Shown here: positions 1-8,491 of the stretch, in pieces
Layout of the letters: each line of letters opens with the position of its first letter
Position numbering within the stretch: position 1 is the first letter of the stretch
Assembly: GCF_030291075.1 (NCBI RefSeq)
Contig: NZ_CP127407.1
Location: 4,380,001-4,440,463 of the forward strand
DNA from: Stenotrophomonas sp. 57
GTDB taxonomy: Bacteria > Pseudomonadota > Gammaproteobacteria > Xanthomonadales > Xanthomonadaceae
Direction: 5' to 3'
DNA length: 60,463 nucleotides
Translations under genes and position numbers: made by a program
The notes under the pieces: model-generated
What the model saw: only the letters and a program-made list of their open reading frames with translations
Database searches by the model: none
Told to the model about the DNA's origin: nothing

Positions 1-83
1 AAAACAATTAATAGTTGCTTGATCAAACGTCTGCAAGATGGACAATCATCCTTCCTGCAGGCGCCTTCACAAGATACCTGCGC

Positions 84-98
84 ATACTTTCAAAGATC
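84..98 (-). promoter_or_regulatory. boxA-like antitermination site in the rrn leader
   Basis: Read on the minus strand this is GATCTTTGAAAGTAT, which resembles the rRNA-operon boxA (core CTTTGAAA). It lies about 55-70 nt downstream of the proximal rrn promoter, where a boxA is expected. A GAAA-tetraloop hairpin (CGAAG/CTTCG, 134-147) precedes it and could play the boxB part. The 16S gene itself lies beyond the left edge, so the assignment is inferred. Confidence 0.5.
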
Positions 99-160
99 CT
101 GGGAAGTGGCCTCAGCGCCGTTCCCGTGTGCTGCGAAGTTTCCTTCGTAGCGAGCCGCCC

Positions 161-188
161 ATTATAGCCGGCTTTTCCGCTTCGTCAA
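161..188 (-). promoter_or_regulatory. Proximal rRNA operon promoter
   Basis: On the minus strand TTGACG (188-183) and a perfect TATAAT (166-161) are 16 bp apart, followed by a GC-rich discriminator GGGCGGCTCGC. An A-tract sits directly upstream of the -35 and may act as an UP element. Such a strong promoter with a GC-rich discriminator is typical of ppGpp-controlled rRNA operons. Transcription would start near 154 and leave the window to the left. Confidence 0.7.
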
Positions 189-282
189 CACCTTTTTTCA
201 AGGCCGTCTCACCGGAGTGGACGTTGTTGCCGATGCCGCTTCGTCGCTGGGCCCGAGGGCCTTTCGTCGTTGCGAGCCGCCT

Positions 283-310
283 ATTATGCCGGACTTTTCG
301 AGTCCGTCAA
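283..310 (-). promoter_or_regulatory. Distal rRNA operon promoter
   Basis: On the minus strand TTGACG (310-305) and CATAAT (288-283) are again 16 bp apart. The block around it, GTGTTGACG to GGCGGCTCGC, repeats the proximal promoter about 122 bp further left almost base for base. Two near-identical tandem promoters without an intervening gene fit the P1/P2 arrangement of an rrn operon. Confidence 0.65.
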
Positions 311-495
311 CACCTTCGTTCGATCATCTCGTTCGTCGGTGGTGGCGTCACTGTTCGCGTGCCGTTTCCGAAGAAGCGATGCGCTGCAGCAAGGGAGCGA
401 ATTCTAGAGATCCTGCAGATTTCGTCAAGCGCTTTTTTGCATGCTGATGACAGAAGCACCGCAACATCACGCATGACGTGCGCTCGAAGATCACT
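311..495. other. Spacer without a recognisable gene
   Basis: This is the spacer between the distal rrn promoter and the benE leader. Short open frames here lack family features and ribosome-binding sites. It may hold upstream activator (Fis-type) sites for the rrn promoters, but none can be defined by eye. Confidence 0.4.
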
Positions 496-575
496 GCGGC
501 GTTGCCCGCGCGTTGCGCGGTCAACGCCGCAACCCCTATCAATACAGGGATGCACAATGCAGGGATGCACAGTGG
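496..575 (+). promoter_or_regulatory. benE leader: hairpin and tandem 15-bp repeat
   Basis: A 9-bp stem (GCGGCGTTG 496-504 with CAACGCCGC 522-530) encloses a smaller GC hairpin. It is followed by two adjacent 15-bp copies, AGGGATGCACAATGC (546-560) and AGGGATGCACAGTGG (561-575), with 13 identical positions. The end of the second copy supplies the GGAG (574-577) that looks like the ribosome-binding site of benE. Function is unknown. Confidence 0.4.
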
Positions 576-585
576 AGAGCGAGCA

Positions 586-1776
586 ATGAACATGCAGGTG
601 CGGCGCACGTGGTGGCGCGATCTTTCGATGCCGGCAATCGTGGCCGGCTTCATCACCGTGCTGGTGGGCTTCGCCAGTTCGGCGGTGATCGTGTTCCAGG
701 CCTCACAGGCCGTGGGTGCTGACCAGGCGCAGATCGCTTCGTGGATGTGGGCGCTCGGCCTGGGCATGGGCGTCACCTGTATTGGTCTCTCGCTGCGCTA
801 CCGGGTGCCCGTGGTCACCGCCTGGTCGACCCCGGGTGCGGCAATGCTCGTGGTGGGTGCCGGTGGCGCCTCGCTGTCCGAGGCCACGGGTGCATTCCTG
901 CTCGCCGCGGTGCTGGGCATGATTGCCGGCTTCTCGGGCGTCTTCGCCCGGCTGATGCAGCGGGTGCCGATGGCGCTGGCGGCAGGCATGCTGGCCGGCG
1001 TGCTGCTGCGCTTCGGCCTGGATGTGTTCGTGGCGATGAACACCCAGGTCGTTCTCGCCCTGGCGATGTTCGCCACCTGGCTGGCCGGACGACGCCTGTT
1101 CCCGCGCTATGCGGTGATCGCCACCCTGCTGGTCGGCATCATCATCGCCGCCAGCCGTGGCCTGCTGCATGCGCAGGACCTGCATCTGCAGCTGGCCACC
1201 CCGCATTGGGTCACGCCCTCACTGTCGTGGCGGGCGGTGGCCGGCATCGCCCTGCCCCTGTTCGTGGTGACCATGGCCTCGCAGAACATCCCAGGGGTGG
1301 CGGTGATGCGCGCCTCTGGTTACAGCGCGCCCATCTCGCCGGTGATCGGCTGGATCGGCGTGGTCAATACCGTGTTGGCGCCCTTCGGCGCCTATGCACT
1401 GAACCTGGCGGCGATCACTGCGGCGATCTGCATGGGCCGCGATGCCCATGAGGATCCCGCGCGCCGCTACACCGCGGCGATGGCCGCCGGCGCCTTCTAC
1501 ATCCTGATCGGCCTGTTCGGCGCAACGGTGGCGGCGCTGTTCGCCGCCTTCCCCAAGGAACTGGTCGCCTGCGTGGCCGGCATCGCCCTGTTCGGCACCA
1601 TCGGCAACAGCCTGGCCAGCGCACTGGCCGTGGAACGCGACCGCGAGGCCGCGCTGGTCACCTTCCTCGTCACCGCCTCCGGCGTGTCACTGGCCGGCAT
1701 CGGTTCGGCCTTCTGGGGCCTGGTGGCCGGCTCGCTGTGCCTGCTGGTGCTGCGCCCAAGGGTGCAGGCTCAATAG
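586..1776 (+). CDS. benE: BenE-family benzoate/proton symporter
   Basis: This inner-membrane protein of 396 residues is predicted to import benzoate or similar aromatic acids with protons. It is almost entirely hydrophobic, with about 11-12 membrane segments, and its length and the SMPAIVAGFITVLVGFASS start match BenE/YdcO proteins. I chose the ATG at 586 because GGAG lies 8 nt upstream; the frame stays open further upstream, but that part does not resemble the family. No benzoate catabolic genes are nearby, so the substrate is inferred from the family. It diverges from the rRNA operon, and its tail overlaps the end of the convergent GYF-domain gene by 7 bp. Confidence 0.9.
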   Translation: MNMQVRRTWWRDLSMPAIVAGFITVLVGFASSAVIVFQASQAVGADQAQIASWMWALGLGMGVTCIGLSLRYRVPVVTAWSTPGAAMLVVGAGGASLSEATGAFLLAAVLGMIAGFSGVFARLMQRVPMALAAGMLAGVLLRFGLDVFVAMNTQVVLALAMFATWLAGRRLFPRYAVIATLLVGIIIAASRGLLHAQDLHLQLATPHWVTPSLSWRAVAGIALPLFVVTMASQNIPGVAVMRASGYSAPISPVIGWIGVVNTVLAPFGAYALNLAAITAAICMGRDAHEDPARRYTAAMAAGAFYILIGLFGATVAALFAAFPKELVACVAGIALFGTIGNSLASALAVERDREAALVTFLVTASGVSLAGIGSAFWGLVAGSLCLLVLRPRVQAQ

Positions 1777-2531
1777 GACGTCGGCAGGAACGCCAGGCCC
1801 ACCAGCAATGCCAGCACTGCAACAAGGCTGAGCACCAGGCCCAGCCAGCTGACGTCGCCGCGCCGGGCCAGTTCCTGTTGGAGCGCGACCGGGTCGTTCC
1901 CCTTCAGCGCGCGGGCCTGGGCGATCTGGCGCTGGCAGTGCCGCAGGTACCAGTGATTGGCGAACACGCCGGCGGTAACGCCCAGCGCCAGGCTTGAGAT
2001 GGACGAGAAGGCCTGCGGCACGTCGAGCAGGGCTTCGGCCACGCTGCTGACCACCAGCACGGCGATCCACAGCATCGCCACCCGGTACATGCGCCGGTAC
2101 ATCATCCACGGCAGGCCGAACAGGAACGCGGGCCAATGCCAGGTGCCGGACGCGCTGGGCAGGCCCTGGTCCAGCCGCCAGCGCCGCCGGTACAGGGCGA
2201 AGTTGCGGCCGACCACCGCGGCGTACAGCGCCATCTCGCCTTGCAATGGCTGGCTGTCCTGCGCGGAGCCGGCCAGCAGCGCCGACGCCGTGTCGGGCGC
2301 GCGGTAGGGGTCATCGATCCCACGGTCGACGACAACCGAAGGGGCTGCGACGTCGGCCGTCTGGGTTGACGCCTCGAGTTCGGCCAGCGGGCGCCAGCTC
2401 GGCATGCCCTCGCACCAGAGCAGGGTGGCGGCCCCTACCCTGCCCTCGGCCTGCAGCTGCCGCAGGCCGGCCAGGTCGACCGGCCCCTCGCGCTGGCTGC
2501 TGTTGGCGTAGAACCACTGTGCTTCCTGCAT
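1770..2531 (-). CDS. GYF-domain and DUF2628 membrane protein
   Basis: The 253-residue protein starts with a GYF_2-type module (about residues 4-52; WFYANSSQREGPV, LLWCEGMPSWRPL), a small fold that usually binds proline-rich peptides. A polar linker follows. The C-terminal half resembles DUF2628, with three or four hydrophobic segments including LPWMMYRRMYRVAMLWIAVL and a segment at the very C terminus. It is probably an inner-membrane protein with a cytoplasmic GYF head. The role is unknown. The next gene on the same strand begins only 32 bp upstream, so the two may be cotranscribed. Confidence 0.75.
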   Translation of the reverse strand: MQEAQWFYANSSQREGPVDLAGLRQLQAEGRVGAATLLWCEGMPSWRPLAELEASTQTADVAAPSVVVDRGIDDPYRAPDTASALLAGSAQDSQPLQGEMALYAAVVGRNFALYRRRWRLDQGLPSASGTWHWPAFLFGLPWMMYRRMYRVAMLWIAVLVVSSVAEALLDVPQAFSSISSLALGVTAGVFANHWYLRHCQRQIAQARALKGNDPVALQQELARRGDVSWLGLVLSLVAVLALLVGLAFLPTSY

Positions 2532-2562
2532 GCATCGCTCCTTGTCTGTAACCGGACCCCGC

Positions 2563-4731
2563 TCAGGGGTGGGGCTGGCTGGACAGCACCTGCACCAGCA
2601 CGTGGCGACCGCCCGGGGCCACGGTCACGATATCCGGACCGGCGTTGGCGGCCTCCAGGCAGACGTAGTCACGCCAGCCGTCGCCGACGTCGGTCATCTT
2701 CGCTGCCGCTTCCGCGCCGGGGTTCCAGGCCACCAGCGCACGGCTGCCTTCGGTACGCAGTTCGATACGGCGCTTGAGCACCGGATCGCGCAGCACGTAG
2801 CGGCCGCCGGCCGGGCTGTAGATGCGGTCGCTGCGGCCCGGATCGCGCGGGTCGCGCAACGACCACGGCCCCTGCTGGCGGCGGGTCTGGGCGTAGTTCT
2901 CGTACTTGTCCTGGTAGGTCACCCCGTCCACGCCGTCCACTTCCACACGGGTGGCATCGCCCACGCGGAAGTAGTTGTGCAGGGCCTGGGTGAAGGTGGC
3001 CGGTGCGCTGCCGGTGTTCTCGGTGACCAGCTGCTGGCGCAGCTCGCGGCCGACGCGCACGGTCATGGTCAGGCGCAGGCCGAGATCCTGCAGCGCCGGC
3101 GGCGCCAGGGTCAGCTCGATGCTGCCGTCGTCGAGGCGGCGTGCCTGCTGCAGTTCCCACGGCAGGGTGCGGACGAAGCCGTGCGCCGGCACGTCATTGC
3201 CCTGGCCCTGGCGGCCGAAGTAAGGCCAGCACACCGGACTGCCGCCACGGATGGGCGTAGGCAGCTCGGCCCGCTTGGGCGACAGCCACATCACGTCGGG
3301 CTGGCCCTTGGGCACGTAGGACAGCAGCTGGCCGCCGAACACGCTGATGGCGGCGGTGGCCTCGGGGGTTTCCACCAGCCAGGCATCGAGTCCCTGGAAC
3401 TGGCCGCTGCTGACACCCTGGATCTGTTGCACGGTGGATCGACTCCGTAAGGCCGGCGACTGCGCGGCACTGTAGTTGGCGGGAAGACTGAAACGGGTGG
3501 GCGTGGCCGGCGTGCGCGGTTCGGCCTGCAGCGCACGCAGGATGCGCTGGCCGGGGCGGCCATCGGCCTCGGCCCAGCCCAGGCGGCGCTGCTCGACCTG
3601 GATCGCGCGCCGGCTGGCGTTGCCGATCATGCCATCGGCGCTGCCGATATCGTGGCCACGGGCCAGCAGCAGGGTCTGCAGCTGGCGGCGCTCGTCGCGG
3701 CCGAGGCCGGGATCATCGGTGGGCCAGGCGGTCGCCAGGCCGTTGCCGCCACGCAGACGGTCGGCCAGGGTGGCGATGGCCAGCGCGTAGCTCTCGGCGG
3801 CGTTGTAGCTGTAGATCGCATCGTAGTTGCGGAACACCAGCAGCGCCGGGCCTTTGTTGCCGGCGGGCAGCAGCAGGGCCGCGCGGGCGTCGGCCGGCAG
3901 GCCCTGCGGTGCGAGGGCGCTGCCATCCAGGCCGGTGATGCCCAGTGCGCGCCAGTCGGCCAGCGCGCGACGCTGGGTGCGCCCGGCCTGCGCCGTCCTG
4001 AAACCCTCGGGAATACGCACTTCCATGCCCCACGGTTCGCCGCTGCGCCAACCGGCGCGCTTGAGATAGTTGGCGGTGGAGGCCAGTGCGTCGGGAATGC
4101 TGGCCACCAGATCGCGGCGGCCATCGCCATCACCGTCGACGGCGATGCGCGCATAGGTGCTGGGCATGAACTGGGTGTGGCCGAAGGCACCGGCCCAGGA
4201 GCCGGTGAGTCCCTGCGCCTGCAGGTCGCCCTGCTCGATCAGCTTGATGAGCGCCAGCAGTTCGCCACGGAAGAAGGGCTGGCGACGGCCGGCACAGGAC
4301 AGCGTGGCCAGCGACTGCAGCAGCGGACGCTTGCCGAACACGCGGCCATAATCGCTTTCCACACCCCATACGGCGACGATCGTTGCCGGATCGACTCCGT
4401 ACTGCGCCGATACCCGCTGCAACAGATCGCGATGCTGCTGCAGCATGGCGCGGCCATCGTCCACCCGCGGGCGATCAACCAGCGCGGCCAGGTAATCCCA
4501 GATCGGCGTGGTGAATTCCGGCTGCGCATCCAGCAGCGGCAGCACGCTGGGGTCGGGCTGCAGGCCGGCGCTGATGGCAGCGAAGCGATCCGCGGCAATG
4601 CCCTGCCTGGCGGCCGTTGCCTGCAGCTGCGTCATGCAGCGGGCAAAGGCCGGATCAGCGGCAGGTGTCGGTTGCGCCGTCAACGGCGCGGCCAGCGCGG
4701 CGGCCAGGCCGAGCGTGGTCATCAAGGGCAT
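2563..4731 (-). CDS. Lytic transglycosylase (MltB type) fused to hexose-6-phosphate mutarotase-like domain
   Basis: One uninterrupted 722-residue frame. Residues 1-25 form a signal peptide. Residues 28-330 are a GH103/MltB lytic transglycosylase with the catalytic glutamate in VWGVESDYGR (E125) and the GHTQFMPSTY motif; such enzymes cleave peptidoglycan. Residues 340-402 look like a PG_binding_1 domain. Residues 440-722 match the D-hexose-6-phosphate mutarotase (YeaD, aldose-1-epimerase superfamily) fold, with RGGSPVCWPYFG, PAHGF (H517), ALHNYFRVGD (H585) and CLEAAN (E693) all kept. The mutarotase family is normally cytoplasmic and separate; here it would be exported. Both halves look active or at least conserved. 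Ligand of the C-terminal half in the periplasm is unknown. Confidence 0.88.
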   Translation of the reverse strand: MPLMTTLGLAAALAAPLTAQPTPAADPAFARCMTQLQATAARQGIAADRFAAISAGLQPDPSVLPLLDAQPEFTTPIWDYLAALVDRPRVDDGRAMLQQHRDLLQRVSAQYGVDPATIVAVWGVESDYGRVFGKRPLLQSLATLSCAGRRQPFFRGELLALIKLIEQGDLQAQGLTGSWAGAFGHTQFMPSTYARIAVDGDGDGRRDLVASIPDALASTANYLKRAGWRSGEPWGMEVRIPEGFRTAQAGRTQRRALADWRALGITGLDGSALAPQGLPADARAALLLPAGNKGPALLVFRNYDAIYSYNAAESYALAIATLADRLRGGNGLATAWPTDDPGLGRDERRQLQTLLLARGHDIGSADGMIGNASRRAIQVEQRRLGWAEADGRPGQRILRALQAEPRTPATPTRFSLPANYSAAQSPALRSRSTVQQIQGVSSGQFQGLDAWLVETPEATAAISVFGGQLLSYVPKGQPDVMWLSPKRAELPTPIRGGSPVCWPYFGRQGQGNDVPAHGFVRTLPWELQQARRLDDGSIELTLAPPALQDLGLRLTMTVRVGRELRQQLVTENTGSAPATFTQALHNYFRVGDATRVEVDGVDGVTYQDKYENYAQTRRQQGPWSLRDPRDPGRSDRIYSPAGGRYVLRDPVLKRRIELRTEGSRALVAWNPGAEAAAKMTDVGDGWRDYVCLEAANAGPDIVTVAPGGRHVLVQVLSSQPHP

Positions 4732-4809
4732 GGCGTCCTCTGTGTTGCCGGTGCTGGGGCCATGTTAGCGCGGGCAGACGGCCTGGCATCCGCCAGCCAC
4801 GGCCCGGCG

Positions 4810-5796
4810 CTACCGATGCGGAGCCGAGGCGCGCAGCAGGCGCAGGCCGTACGCCGGATCGGACGCATTCCAGTGGGCGATGGTTTCCAGCCCGGCCTGC
4901 TGCACCAAGTGGTTGAAGCTGTCATCGGTGTACTTGTGGCTGTACTCGACCCGGATCGGTTCGCCGGCCTGGAAGTGGAAGGTCTGACCGTCCAGGTGCA
5001 CGTCCTGTTCGCGCTGGCTGACCAGGTCGGTTTCGATGCGCAGGCGCGCGGTGCTGTAGCGGGCCTGGTGGCGGAAGCCATCAAGATCAAAATCACTGCC
5101 GACCTCGCGGTTGAGGCGGGCCAGCAGATTGAGGGTGAACGCTGCGGTGATGCCATCGGCATCGTTGTAGGCGGCCTCGATCAGCGCCGGGTCCTTGTGC
5201 AGGTCGATGCCGACCAGCGCCAGGCCGTCATCGCCCATGGTCTGGCGCATCGCGCGCAGCAGGGCGATGGCCTCTTCGCCGGCGAAGTTGCCCAGCGTGG
5301 AACCGGGGAAGAACAACAGGCGCCGCGCGGCCTGGCGTTCCGGTTCGGGGACCTGCACCGGGCGGGTGAAGTCGGCGCAGACCGGCAGCATCTCCACCTG
5401 CGGCAGCGCCGGGGCCAGGTGGTCGATGCTGGACAGCAGCGCGGCGCGCGAGATTTCGATGGGGGTGTAGGCCACCGGATCGTGCAGGGCAGCCAGCAGC
5501 AGGGCGGTCTTGCGACCACTGCCACTGCCCAGTTCGACCACGTGGGCATGGGCGCCGACGGCGCTGGCGATCTCCGGCAGCACCTGGTCGAGCAGGGCCA
5601 GCTCGGTGCGCGTGGGGTAGTACTCGCGGGTGTGGGTGATCTGCTCGAACAGGCGCGACCCGCGCGCGTCGTAGAAATACTTGGACGGCAGCTGGCGTGT
5701 GGCGCACGAAAGGCCGGCCACGGCGTCGGCCATGATCTGCTGGCGGCCGGGAGTGAGGTCGGTCAGCGCCTGCAGCGCGTCCTGCACGGTACTCAT
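4810..5796 (-). CDS. egtD: L-histidine N-alpha-methyltransferase EgtD
   Basis: EgtD trimethylates histidine with S-adenosylmethionine to give hercynine, the first step of ergothioneine synthesis. The 328 residues have the family length. The N terminus carries LPSKYFYDARGSRLFEQIT, the SAM-binding loop VELGSGSGRK lies at 87-96, and FFPGSTLGNF follows. The start overlaps the egtB stop by 4 bp (ATGA), which indicates translational coupling in an egtB-egtD operon. The enzyme is cytosolic. No egtA, egtC or egtE gene is present nearby. Confidence 0.93.
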   Translation of the reverse strand: MSTVQDALQALTDLTPGRQQIMADAVAGLSCATRQLPSKYFYDARGSRLFEQITHTREYYPTRTELALLDQVLPEIASAVGAHAHVVELGSGSGRKTALLLAALHDPVAYTPIEISRAALLSSIDHLAPALPQVEMLPVCADFTRPVQVPEPERQAARRLLFFPGSTLGNFAGEEAIALLRAMRQTMGDDGLALVGIDLHKDPALIEAAYNDADGITAAFTLNLLARLNREVGSDFDLDGFRHQARYSTARLRIETDLVSQREQDVHLDGQTFHFQAGEPIRVEYSHKYTDDSFNHLVQQAGLETIAHWNASDPAYGLRLLRASAPHR

Positions 5797-7064
5797 GGAA
5801 GATCCCTCGCCAGGCGCACGCCGGAGAACTGCCAGCGCGCCGGTGGATTAAAGAAGTTGCGGTAACTGCTGCGGACGTGGCCACGCGGGGTGGCGCAGCT
5901 GCCGCCGCGCAACACCCACTGGCCACACATGAATTTGCCGTTGTACTCGCCCAGGTTGCCGCCGAAGGGCTGGAAGCCGGGGTAAGCGCCATAGGCGCTG
6001 GAGGTCCATTCCCAGACATCGCCGAACAGCTGGCGCAGGCCCGTGCCCTGCCCTGCATGCGGATGCAGCCCGTCGTCATCGGCGAAGTGCCCGCTGGGCG
6101 GCTGCGTGGCGGCGGCCGCCTCCCATTCGAATTCGGTCGGCAGCCGTGCCTCATGCCAACGCGCGCAGGCGTCGGCTTCGTAATAGCTGAGGTGGCAGAC
6201 CGGCGCATGTGGATCGAGCGCGCGCCAGCCGCCGAGGGTGTACTCGTGCTGCAGGTCGTCGTGCCAGTACAGTGGGTGCTGCCAGCCTTCGGCCTCGCAC
6301 AGGGCCCAGCCTTCGCTGAGCCACCAGCGCGGATCACGGTAGCCGCCGGCATCGACGAAGGCACGGTACTCGCCGTTGCTGAGCGGGCGCTCGGCGATGG
6401 CGTGTGCAGGCAGCAGCACGCGGTGCGGTGGTGATTCGTTGTCGTAGGCGAAGGGCGCGTGCTGCGGCCAACGCGCTGCACCGACGCTGACGATGCGTTC
6501 TTCCCGCGCAACCCATCCCTGTGCGCTGTGCACGCTGGTGACCGCCGCGAGGTCTTCGCGATAGGGCGGCTGCAGCGGGTTGCACCACAGGGCGTGCTTG
6601 ATGTCGGTCAGCAGCAGTTCCTGGTGCTGCTGTTCGTGCTGCAGGCCCAGCTGCAGGTGCTGCAGCGCCTCTTCACCGAGATCGCCGTCGGCCAGGCGCG
6701 CCAGCAGCTGCTCATCGACGTGCCGGCGATAGTCGCGCACCTGCTGCAGCGAGGGCCGCGACAGCAGGCCACGGCGTGGGCGGGCATGGGCCGGGCCGAG
6801 GCTCTTGTAGTAACTGTTGAAGAGAAAGTCCCAGGCCGGATCCCACGGCTGGTGGCCGCGTACGCTGGCCAGCACGAAGCGCTCGAAGAACCAGGTGGTG
6901 TGGGCCAGGTGCCATTTGGCCGGGCTGGCATCGTCCATGCTCTGCAGCATCGCGTCTTCGGCGCTGAGCGGTGCCGCCAGTTGCTGGCTGCGTCCACGCA
7001 CATGGGCGAAGTGGCTGGCGAGTTCACGCTGCGGGGCAGCGACGGCGAGGGTTGCGCTGTCCAT
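5793..7064 (-). CDS. egtB: Ergothioneine biosynthesis iron enzyme EgtB
   Basis: EgtB joins hercynine to a thiol (gamma-glutamylcysteine or cysteine) as a sulfoxide using iron and oxygen. The N-terminal DinB-like half carries WHLAHTTWFFE (H52) and the HEQQH pair (H143, H147) that together bind iron. The C-terminal half is a formylglycine-enzyme-like domain (GGNLGEYNGKFMCGQWVLRG, VRSSYRNFFNPPARW). I chose ATG at 7064; a GTG at 7070 in the same frame is an alternative. The gene is coupled to egtD by a 4-bp overlap. With no egtC beside it, cysteine use or an unlinked partner is possible, but this is inference. Confidence 0.92.
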   Translation of the reverse strand: MDSATLAVAAPQRELASHFAHVRGRSQQLAAPLSAEDAMLQSMDDASPAKWHLAHTTWFFERFVLASVRGHQPWDPAWDFLFNSYYKSLGPAHARPRRGLLSRPSLQQVRDYRRHVDEQLLARLADGDLGEEALQHLQLGLQHEQQHQELLLTDIKHALWCNPLQPPYREDLAAVTSVHSAQGWVAREERIVSVGAARWPQHAPFAYDNESPPHRVLLPAHAIAERPLSNGEYRAFVDAGGYRDPRWWLSEGWALCEAEGWQHPLYWHDDLQHEYTLGGWRALDPHAPVCHLSYYEADACARWHEARLPTEFEWEAAAATQPPSGHFADDDGLHPHAGQGTGLRQLFGDVWEWTSSAYGAYPGFQPFGGNLGEYNGKFMCGQWVLRGGSCATPRGHVRSSYRNFFNPPARWQFSGVRLARDLP

Positions 7065-7207
7065 GGGCACCAGCTTCGTCTGCCGCGGGTGAGCGCGATG
7101 TCATCGCATGGCGGCAGCGCATTCACATCGCGCCCATTCAAGAACCCTGCGCCAACGCCGCTAACGGCAGTGCTGCGACCGTGTAGTGACCGCGCTGGAA
7201 TTACCGC
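7065..7207. other. egtB-dgc divergent spacer with a 13-bp palindrome
   Basis: This divergent intergenic region separates egtB from the diguanylate cyclase. It holds a perfect palindrome GCGATGTCATCGC (7095-7107), 31 bp before the egtB start, that could be an operator. No clear promoter boxes can be assigned for either gene. Confidence 0.3.
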
Positions 7208-8488
7208 TTGTCCGATCATCCGCTCCGCCAGCCTGCGCATTACCTGTTCGTGCTGCCCGCCCTGCTGGTCGCACTGGTGCTGTGGGCTACCCTGGGCGAC
7301 GAGGATGTCGGCCGAGCCGGCCAGCGCGTGCTGCCTTGGTTGCTGGCCTGCTTGGGTGCGGGGCTGGCGCTGATGTACAACCAGGTGCGCACCTTGTGCA
7401 TGCTGTTGCTGGTGGCGGCCGTGTTCACGGTGCTGCACCCCGACCTCGCCCACTACCTGCGGCTGGGCTACATCAGCCCGCTGACGCCGCTGCGCTTCCA
7501 TGCGGTATCCGCCTGGCTGCCGCTGCTGTTTACCTTGCATGCGCTGTGGCCCGAGCGTGGCCGGCGGCGCCAGGACCTGCTGCTGCGCGGGATCGGTAGC
7601 GGCACCCTGCTGGCGATCTTCGCCCTGCTGGCCGCGCAGCAGCCGCAGGGCATGCATGACCTGCTGTCGAACCGGCACTTCGCCTGGATTCCGAGCGACT
7701 GGAATGCGCTGGCACAGCTGCCGGCCCTGCTGTTCTTGACCGCCACCACGGCCCTGGGCTGGCTGGCCTGGCAGCGCCCTCGCCCGCTGCACACGGCGAT
7801 GCTGCTGGCGCTGCTGTGCCTGTGGTGGATGCTGCCGCGGGTGTTCCTGAAGCCGGTGCTGCTGCCGGCGCTGAGCAGTGCCGCGCTGCTGCTGATGCTG
7901 GGCGCGATGCTGCAGGAGTCATTCCACATGGCGTTCCGCGATGAACTGACCGGCCTGCCGGGACGGCGCGCGTTCAACGAGACCCTGCAGCGGGCGCGGG
8001 GCACCTACAGCATCGCGATGGTGGATGTGGACCACTTCAAATCGTTCAACGACACCCACGGCCACGATACCGGCGACGATGTACTGCGACTGGTGGCCTC
8101 GCGGCTCGCGCGGGTTGGCGACGGAGGCCGCGCGTTCCGCTACGGCGGCGAGGAGTTCGCGGTCGTTTTCCTCGACCGGCCGGCGGCGGCCTGCGTGGAC
8201 GCGGTGGAAGCGCTGCGCCAGAGCATCGAGGACACCCGCATGCAGTTGCGCGACCGCGGTACGCGCAGCCGCGACGACGAGACCGGTCGCCAGCAGCGCG
8301 GGCGCGGCGGCAGCGGCCAGGTAGTGCAGGTGACGGTCAGCATCGGGCTGGCCGACAGCCGCGTGGACCCCCGCCCGGTGGCGGTGATCAAGGCCGCCGA
8401 CCAGGCGCTGTACGTGGCCAAGGACGAGGGCCGCAACCAGGTCCGCGCGCACGGCGGCCAGCGCGTGCTGGCGGTACGCGGCGGCTGA
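7208..8488 (+). CDS. Membrane diguanylate cyclase (GGDEF)
   Basis: The enzyme should make cyclic di-GMP from two GTP. About 240 N-terminal residues contain six or seven membrane helices of no recognised sensor type. The GGDEF domain spans roughly 241-418 and has the intact active-site motif RYGGEEF (GGEEF 313-317) and the DVDHFKSFND signature. The inhibitory RxxD site expected upstream of GGEEF is missing (G304 and G307 instead). An unusual arginine- and glycine-rich insertion (about 348-370) interrupts the domain. The only in-frame early start is TTG at 7208; the next methionine is at residue 56, inside the membrane part. Confidence 0.85.
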   Translation: MSDHPLRQPAHYLFVLPALLVALVLWATLGDEDVGRAGQRVLPWLLACLGAGLALMYNQVRTLCMLLLVAAVFTVLHPDLAHYLRLGYISPLTPLRFHAVSAWLPLLFTLHALWPERGRRRQDLLLRGIGSGTLLAIFALLAAQQPQGMHDLLSNRHFAWIPSDWNALAQLPALLFLTATTALGWLAWQRPRPLHTAMLLALLCLWWMLPRVFLKPVLLPALSSAALLLMLGAMLQESFHMAFRDELTGLPGRRAFNETLQRARGTYSIAMVDVDHFKSFNDTHGHDTGDDVLRLVASRLARVGDGGRAFRYGGEEFAVVFLDRPAAACVDAVEALRQSIEDTRMQLRDRGTRSRDDETGRQQRGRGGSGQVVQVTVSIGLADSRVDPRPVAVIKAADQALYVAKDEGRNQVRAHGGQRVLAVRGG

Positions 8489-8491
8489 GGC

